Below, in pieces: positions 58,766 through 64,000 of a DNA stretch of 64,000 nt (within the stretch, counting starts at the first letter, position 1; each line of letters begins with the position of its first letter). The notes under the pieces were generated by a model. The model was given only the letters and a program-made list of their open reading frames with translations, made no database searches and was not told the origin of the DNA. The stretch is from JAMZMI01 sp963848175. Lineage in GTDB: Bacteria; Bacteroidota; Bacteroidia; Cytophagales; Cyclobacteriaceae. A program made the position numbers and the translations under genes. Where the stretch lies: assembly GCA_963848175.1 (NCBI GenBank), contig CAWKCO010000011.1, positions 620,001 through 684,000 of the forward strand, read 5' to 3'.

Positions 58766-60340
58766 ATGGCTGAGTACGAATTGAAGGTAAGCCCCGAGGT
58801 GGGATTTGATGAGGAGAATCTGCAGGCCTACCTGCAAAAAAAGAAGCTGCTCCACGAAGGGCAATACTACCAAATCAAGCGCCGATCCATAGACGCGCGC
58901 CAGCCAAATATCAAAGTAAATATGGCCGTGGAAATACTCAACCACCCTCCTCAAGTGGAGTATGTGGAGTATTTCAAACGAGATCATGACGTGCGCAATG
59001 CCGATCCTGTGATCATCGTGGGTGCAGGGCCAGCAGGGCTTTTTGCTGCCATCAGAGCCATAGAAGGCGGACTAAAACCTATCGTACTAGAGCGAGGAAA
59101 AGACGTACGTGCGCGCCGAAGAGACCTTGCCGCCATCAACAAAGACCATATCGTAAACCCCGAGAGCAACTACTGCTTTGGAGAGGGGGGCGCAGGCACC
59201 TATTCCGACGGTAAACTCTATACCAGATCCAAGAAGCGAGGCAGTGTCCGCCGCATTTTTGAGATTTTCGTAGCGCATGGAGCTACGGAGGAAATTCTCT
59301 ACGAATCGCATCCGCATATCGGTACCAACAAACTGCCCAACATCGTGACAGCCCTGCGAGAAACCATAGAAGCAGCCGGTGGCGAAGTGCATTTTGATAG
59401 TCGTGTGGATGATTTCATCATCACCGATGGTGAAATGAAAGGAGTGAAACTAGCCAATGGAAATGAGCACAAAGGAGTGGCAGTGGTTTTGGCAACAGGG
59501 CATTCGGCACGAGATATTTTCCGCCTCTGCCAAAAACGTGGTGTAGCCATTGAAGCCAAACCTTTTGCACTGGGTGTGCGCATAGAACATCCACAGCAGA
59601 TCATAGACAGTATCCAGTACCATTGCGATGCACGTGGGCCATATCTGCCAGCATCTGCCTACTCGCTCGTGGCGCAAACGACTTATCAGAAGGTGGAGCG
59701 TGGGGCTTTTTCTTTTTGCATGTGCCCAGGTGGGTTCATCGTACCAGCAGCCACTGCTCCCGGCGAACTGGTTGTGAATGGCATGAGCCCGTCGCGCAGA
59801 GATAGCCGCTATGCCAACTCGGGCATGGTGGTATCTGTGGAAATGGACGACATCAAAGACTTTCATAAGCATGGCGAACTGGCTGCAATGGAATTTCAAG
59901 CTTCAGTAGAACAAAAAGCTTGGCGCCTTGGTGGTGAAACACAGGTGGCCCCTGCACAGCGCATGGTGGATTTTGTAAAAAAACGTATGTCTGCGTCGCT
60001 TCCTGACACGTCCTACCAACCAGGGTTACTTGCCACGGATATGCATGAGGTGATTCCTCCTTTTATCTCCGAAAGGCTGAGTCAAGGATTCCAAGTATTT
60101 GGAAAAAAAATGAAGGGCTACCTGACCAATGAAGCACAGATCATAGGTGTGGAAAGTCGCACCTCCTCTCCGGTACGCATTCCGCGTGATAAAGAAACTT
60201 GTGAGCACATCTCCGTCAAGCGGCTGTTCCCTTGTGCCGAAGGTGCTGGCTATGCTGGCGGTATCGTCTCTGCCGCTATGGACGGAGAAAAATGTATGGA
60301 AGGGGTTTTGAAGATGGTGGGAAAATTACAGGATGAATAA
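58766..60340 (+). CDS. FAD-dependent oxidoreductase (COG2509-like)
   Basis: 524 residues. After an N-terminal domain of about 75 residues with PQVEYVEYFKRDHDVRNADP, the Rossmann FAD motif is VIIVGAGPAGLFAAIRAIEGG (GxGxxG) with the acidic end VLERG. CFGEGGAGTYSDGKLYTRSKKRG and CMCPGGFIVPAA are further family blocks, and the C-terminus has CAEGAGYAGGIVSAAMDGEK, the second flavin site. This is the uncharacterised FAD dehydrogenase family seen in many bacteria; substrate not known. Codon use shows GC richer than neighbours, which may reflect transfer or expression level. Confidence 0.9.
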   Translation: MAEYELKVSPEVGFDEENLQAYLQKKKLLHEGQYYQIKRRSIDARQPNIKVNMAVEILNHPPQVEYVEYFKRDHDVRNADPVIIVGAGPAGLFAAIRAIEGGLKPIVLERGKDVRARRRDLAAINKDHIVNPESNYCFGEGGAGTYSDGKLYTRSKKRGSVRRIFEIFVAHGATEEILYESHPHIGTNKLPNIVTALRETIEAAGGEVHFDSRVDDFIITDGEMKGVKLANGNEHKGVAVVLATGHSARDIFRLCQKRGVAIEAKPFALGVRIEHPQQIIDSIQYHCDARGPYLPASAYSLVAQTTYQKVERGAFSFCMCPGGFIVPAATAPGELVVNGMSPSRRDSRYANSGMVVSVEMDDIKDFHKHGELAAMEFQASVEQKAWRLGGETQVAPAQRMVDFVKKRMSASLPDTSYQPGLLATDMHEVIPPFISERLSQGFQVFGKKMKGYLTNEAQIIGVESRTSSPVRIPRDKETCEHISVKRLFPCAEGAGYAGGIVSAAMDGEKCMEGVLKMVGKLQDE

Positions 60341-60343
60341 AGG

Positions 60344-60535
60344 CTTTTCGTAGTGTTCCGCAGGGCACTACGAAACGGGGATAAAGAGGAGTCTCTGACT
60401 CTATTGCCAACCTTGTAACCAAGTCGGATACATTCTGAAGATGATTTTTGAAACTATTCTGTATAATCGAGTCGGAGACTCTCTCGTATTCTTCCTCCTT
60501 AGAGCGCTGCGCTAACTCTATGGAGAGTGAAGGAG
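60344..60535. repeat. Composite REP-like element, copy A
   Basis: Contains CGTAGTG/CACTACG hairpin arms, GAGTC-x3-GACTC palindromes (one with TCT and one with GGA in the centre) and a CTCCTTAGAG / TCTATGGAGAG stem around CGCTGCGCTAA. The same order recurs at copies B and C. Confidence 0.8.
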
Positions 60536-60561
60536 CCTGAATTAGTAATCAAATGTAATTA

Positions 60562-61563
60562 TTACTTATTTTGGTTACCTCCATGCTTTAATAAAATCGT
60601 CATTATTCTATCATCAGAAGCTGCCATTTTCATAACTGACTGCCCGTACATTACAGCATTTGGGTTCCCGCCGTTTCTAAGAAGTATCTCTAGCAGTTCG
60701 ATATTATTATTACGAACAGCTCGATAAACAGAAGCATCTGTAACTTCAACACCTTTGCTAATTAAAAATCTGGCTAAAGTTGGGCTCACTTCTGGAGCAA
60801 TATACGCTAGAACATTATACCCTTGTTTGTTTTTGGCATTCAAATCAGCTTTGAATTCGCATAACAATTCAACAAACTTTATTGCTAATGAGTCATCATA
60901 AAAGTACGCAATTTCATGAATTGGTGATATATCTATTGGACATGAATAGCAATCCCCATATTGGTCTGTGAATTTTGAATTCGGATTAGTTCCTTGTTGA
61001 AGTAGATATTCAGCAATTTCAAAATTTTTGTACGAAATCGCTTTGTGTAAAGGTGGGTTGAAACCATTTATCTCAGCTGGTTCTATTTCTGCTCCTGACT
61101 CTATAAGTAGTTTTACGTTTTCAATTTTATCACCTGAAATAGCCCAAATTAATGGGGTTGGATAATTAGCCCCTAAGTTTAATTCGTTCACATTTCCTCC
61201 ATGGTCTAATAACAATTTAAATGATTCCAACTGACTACCTCCAGCAGAATAATGAAAAGGAGTCATGCCACATCCATTATCAAGATTTGGGTTAGCTCCT
61301 GCTGATAATAAGAGTTCTGCCATTTCAGGATTTGGATGATGGATTCCAGATCGCAGCGGACATGTCCAAGTATTGAATCCAATCTCTTTTTTGACATTAG
61401 TATCGCAACCAGACTCAAGCAAAGCAGAAGCTCCAGCGATATCGTTTGTGCGAGCATACTCTATAAGCTGAGAATCACATTCATTTTTCATCATTACCTG
61501 CTGACCAAACAATGAAAGGTTGGCGAAGATTAGTAAGGAAAAATGGATGAAGTATTTTCTCAT
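60562..61563 (-). CDS. Secreted ankyrin-repeat protein
   Basis: 333 residues with a signal peptide of about 20 residues ending in LFGQ. From residue 30 on there are about eight ankyrin repeats, with D-x-x-GASALLESG, TPFHYSAGGSQLESFKLLLDHGG, PLIWAISGDKIENVKLLIESG and GYNVLAYIAPEVSPTLARFLISKG among them. Ankyrin repeats bind other proteins; exported versions are common in Bacteroidota but targets are unknown. The gene is between REP copies A and B. Confidence 0.9.
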   Translation of the reverse strand: MRKYFIHFSLLIFANLSLFGQQVMMKNECDSQLIEYARTNDIAGASALLESGCDTNVKKEIGFNTWTCPLRSGIHHPNPEMAELLLSAGANPNLDNGCGMTPFHYSAGGSQLESFKLLLDHGGNVNELNLGANYPTPLIWAISGDKIENVKLLIESGAEIEPAEINGFNPPLHKAISYKNFEIAEYLLQQGTNPNSKFTDQYGDCYSCPIDISPIHEIAYFYDDSLAIKFVELLCEFKADLNAKNKQGYNVLAYIAPEVSPTLARFLISKGVEVTDASVYRAVRNNNIELLEILLRNGGNPNAVMYGQSVMKMAASDDRIMTILLKHGGNQNK

Positions 61564-61804
61564 GGTAACAAATAATTAGGGCAAAAAATCCTGCAAAAAA
61601 CCTTTTTAGCTTTTACTTGGTTTACAACTTTTGTAATACTTTTAACAATCACAGCATTGCGCAGCAAGCGCCTACCCCGCTGATATTGAACAACCAAAAT
61701 AGCACTTATTTTTCAAAAATGGTTTGTAACTAATGAAAGCAAAGGAGGCATGACGGGCGTGAGGCTATTTCTTATTTCTAAGCGAAAGGAAAAGGGAAAA
61801 ACGC

Positions 61805-61990
61805 TACTTTTTGTAGTGTTCCGAAGGGCACTACGAAACAGGAATGCTGAGGAGTCTCTGACTCCATTTCCAACCTTGTAACCAAGTCGGATATATTCTG
61901 AAAATGATTTTTGAAATTATTCTGTATAATCGAGTCGGAGACTCTCTCGTATTCTTCCTCAGAGCGCTGCGCTAACTCTATGGAGAGTCA
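61805..61990. repeat. Composite REP-like element, copy B
   Basis: Nearly identical to copy A in the same order (GTAGTG/CACTAC hairpin, two GAGTC-x3-GACTC palindromes, AGAGCGCTGCGCTAACTCT). Its edge contains the stop codon of the RAYT gene. Confidence 0.8.
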
Positions 61991-62542
61991 AATATGATAC
62001 AATTCCACAAGCCCTTTTTGATCCAAATAATAATCTATTCCACTCGAATAAACATAGTCTCCTTCGAACCTCACCAAACCAGCCCTAACTGGATTTTCAT
62101 GCAAATACTTCATCCTTGAATCCAAAAAGTTAGCATCGCTACACTCAATGGGATGATTGCTTTGCTGCCAAAACTGATGTACCTCATTGCGATTATTGTG
62201 TTTCCCTGCACTCCTAAATATCCACAGCATCCACCCTTTTCGACTTTCTCGATCATTTTGCTCAATCGCTTCTACAATTTTAGAGGATGTATACTTCTTA
62301 AAATCACGGAGCAAATCCGAAAGCTTCGCTGGCTCTTTTGCTGAAATAATCAAATGCAAGTGGTTACTCATGATACACCATGCGTGCACTTGCAATCCCT
62401 TTTTCTTCACGCAGAAGTTCAGACTCTCTACCACAACATCAGCATACATGCTCCGAGTGAAAACATCCACCCACTGCACTACGGCAAATGAAACAAAATG
62501 AATAGCATACTGATCTCTAATTTGATAGCCTTCTTTGAACAT
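61988..62542 (-). CDS. REP-associated tyrosine transposase (Y1, RAYT)
   Basis: 184 residues, a typical length. The HUH motif is HAWCIMSNHLHLIISA (H-L-H) and the catalytic Tyr is in LRDFKKYTSSKIVEA. KGWMLWIFR and the C-terminal MKYLHENPVRAGLVRFEGDYVYSS are group marks. RAYTs cut and join single-stranded ends at REP palindromes; the repeats that surround this gene (copies A-D) are the expected partners. Frame intact. Confidence 0.93.
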   Translation of the reverse strand: MFKEGYQIRDQYAIHFVSFAVVQWVDVFTRSMYADVVVESLNFCVKKKGLQVHAWCIMSNHLHLIISAKEPAKLSDLLRDFKKYTSSKIVEAIEQNDRESRKGWMLWIFRSAGKHNNRNEVHQFWQQSNHPIECSDANFLDSRMKYLHENPVRAGLVRFEGDYVYSSGIDYYLDQKGLVELYHI

Positions 62543-62598
62543 GTTATAAAAATAACGGTTTTGAAGAATTTATCAAGAACTAAGTATGCTCCGGAAGT

Positions 62599-62780
62599 CT
62601 TGTAAGCATGTCGGAGACTCTCAGCTACTTTTCGTAGTGTTCCGAAGGGCACTACGAAATGAGAATTGTATGGAGTCTCTGACTCCTCTTTTTCATTTCA
62701 AGCCAATCTTGTAAACGAGTCGGAGACACTCAGCTACTCTTCCCCCTTAGTTAGAGTGCTGTGCTAACTCTAGGGATAGT
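62599..62780. repeat. Composite REP-like element, copy C (diverged)
   Basis: Contains TCGTAGTGTTCCGAAGGGCACTACGA, GGAGTCTCTGACTCC and GTCGGAGA with AGAGTGCTGTGCTAACTCT. Some parts of the order are shifted or duplicated relative to A and B. Confidence 0.75.
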
Positions 62781-62817
62781 AAAGATGAAAATGTTTTTTT
62801 GCAATCATTGCGGAGAA

Positions 62818-62885
62818 CCGAGTCGGAGACTCTCTTATATTCCTTCTCCTTAGAGCGCTGCGCTAACTCTAAGGAGAGAATAAAT
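62818..62885. repeat. Partial REP-like element, copy D
   Basis: Holds GAGTCGGAGACTC and the CTCCTTAGAG-CGCTGCGCTAA-CTCTAAGGAG stem, here with a perfect 10-bp arm. It touches the end of the TonB-like pseudogene. Confidence 0.75.
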
Positions 62886-63459
62886 TACAAGATGTAAAAG
62901 CTGATCGGAATACTAAATTTCACGTTCACAGGCACACTATTTTGCTAGCCTGGTGTCCACTTTGGCATAGAAGAAACCAATCTCACCGCTTCATCTTTGA
63001 ATGCCTGATCTACATCGTAGTTGGTGGCACTAGTCACCTCCACCGCGCTAACTGCGCCATCTACTCCCACAACAAAATCCACGAAAACAGTGCCTTCCAA
63101 CTCATCTTCCTCGCTTGCTCAGGATAGACGATGTTGTTTTTTAGATAAGCCATCATGGCCTTGTCTCCACCTACAAAAGATGGATTCACTTCCGCTTTGT
63201 TATAGACAATTGCTCCTGTAGGATCGGTATAAGTGAGTGCCTCAACTATCCTTGCGTTAAGGTCTTTGATTCTCTGTTCGGCAATTACGGCCGAATCCTT
63301 TTTTATTTGTGCTCGTCGCTGCTGAGCCGTAGACAAATTCGTAAGTTGGTCTCCACCTGCATTTTTCTCTGTGCTCTTTTCGTTGCTCGATCCACAGGCC
63401 AGTAGCAAGAAAACTACGGCGATCAAAGTGCAAATTCTAGTAATATTTTTCATATTCAT
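62885..63459 (-). pseudogene. TonB-type C-terminal domain lipoprotein, frameshifted and with an early stop
   Basis: Signal with lipobox VVFLLLAC. The ORF 63061-63459 carries a coiled linker and the start of the TonB C-terminal domain (AMMAYLKNNIVYPEQAR), then shifts. In the correct frame, which needs a one-base change near 63105, the sequence continues DELEGTVFVDFVVGVDGAVS, the usual TonB domain, to MPKWTPG and then a TAG at 62945, after which QNSVPVNVKFSIPISF completes the domain. A Lys codon (AAG) turned to TAG would explain the stop. Two separate lesions make real decay more likely here than a single read error. Confidence 0.8.
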
Positions 63460-63520
63460 TTTTATTTATAAAGTTCTTAGCGATGTATTGAGGTTGGTTC
63501 TATTGCCTTCCTCTTGGCAT

Positions 63521-64000
63521 TTATTGTACTTGGTTGAATCCTTTTATGACAGACCTAAAGCTATCCTGAACTTCATCCGCCAACTCGACGAGACGTTCGT
63601 TTGCTCCTTCTTTCACATAGGACTCCATTTTGAGATCCAATTCCCTCAATTTGGCAATCATATATTGTCTGTAGACGGCATCAAAATTCTCATCAGACAC
63701 ATCATCTAGCTGGTGGAGATAGGCATCATTTGTTTTACTTAGCACAGTTGTCAACTTGGCTCTATGCCTCAGCGCTACACTTTTGTATGAAAAACTATGT
63801 CCCTTTGAGATTTTGGCAGCCTCTTCTGCAAGAAGATAGGTCTCCTTTAGCGAACTTCTCTTCTTAGCAATCACCGACATTCCTGCTACCAGCAAGACCA
63901 AATCGTATGATTCGTTCAGAAATCGAGCATCTTCCAACTGCTGGCCTCCATAGCGCTGCTGATTGACATTCATGACCTCATAATAGCTTTTATTGTGACA
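63521..64000 (-). CDS. DUF4142-like protein, 5' end outside window
   Basis: The frame is open to the window edge, so the start lies beyond 64000. The visible 159 residues begin CHNKSYYEVMNVNQQRY; the leading Cys could be the lipobox Cys. The helical pattern (AEEAAKISKGHSFSYKSVALRHRAKLTTVLS, then FDAVYRQYMIAKLRELDLKMESYV and ADEVQDSFRSVIKGFNQVQ) resembles the four-helix DUF4142 family, whose function is unknown. Call made by pattern only. Confidence 0.55.
   Translation of the reverse strand, partial: CHNKSYYEVMNVNQQRYGGQQLEDARFLNESYDLVLLVAGMSVIAKKRSSLKETYLLAEEAAKISKGHSFSYKSVALRHRAKLTTVLSKTNDAYLHQLDDVSDENFDAVYRQYMIAKLRELDLKMESYVKEGANERLVELADEVQDSFRSVIKGFNQVQ

Overview
The window looks like chromosomal DNA of a Bacteroidota bacterium, most likely a marine-type Cytophagales (Reichenbachiella-like; this rank is inference). 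The reasons are SusC/SusD outer-membrane uptake genes, type IX secretion (T9SS) C-terminal domains, PID-CTERM-like mini-proteins, DUF4493 and DUF6503 families, moderate-to-low GC, and promoters of the Bacteroidota form TTG-N18/19-TAnnTTTG ahead of the rRNA operon and tRNA-Leu.

Layout. 1-6516: cell-envelope and lipoprotein genes of poorly known function (YfiR-like, DUF4493 pseudogene, DUF6503-like, beta-barrel, DUF3703). 6552-12506: a complete rRNA operon on the minus strand (promoter, 16S, tRNA-Ile, tRNA-Ala, 23S, 5S, terminator). 12507-23536: housekeeping genes: zinc peptidase, dodecin, purA, a STAS protein, Fur-family regulator, a rel/spoT gene split by a frameshift, tRNA-Leu, tig-clpP-clpX and a queD-like gene. 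24282-29981: a TetR-regulated exporter operon (ABC protein, HlyD-type adaptor, TolC-type channel) whose ATPase has lost key catalytic residues. 30565-38065: a tandemly repeated module of a large T9SS-sorted surface protein plus a 57-residue PID-CTERM-like protein. Copy 1 is intact, copy 2 is frameshifted, and copy 3 is cut by an IS4-family element and fused by deletion to the tail of a histidine kinase. 38361-44292: a SusC/SusD operon with two surface lipoproteins. 44559-49777: lepA-folD-queE and a broken OmpA-type gene. 49858-56529: dtd, YkvA, DUF7935, a HesB-like gene, tRNA-Val, DUF2461, a large propeller sensor and murF. 57057-60340: BLUF photoreceptor, peroxiredoxin-like protein, thioesterase and a FAD oxidoreductase. 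60344-62885: a REP/RAYT locus with several copies of a composite palindromic repeat around a Y1 transposase gene and an ankyrin gene. The window ends with a broken TonB-like gene and a partial DUF4142-like gene.

A striking overall property is the number of broken reading frames: at least seven genes carry single-base or two-base indels or in-frame stops, including the normally important rel/spoT gene. Either the sequence carries indel errors or this is a lineage with active gene decay; raw-read inspection would separate the two. The most interesting biology is the triplicated T9SS/PID-CTERM module with its transposon and deletion scars, the degenerate type I-like exporter with its operator palindromes, and the REP/RAYT cluster.
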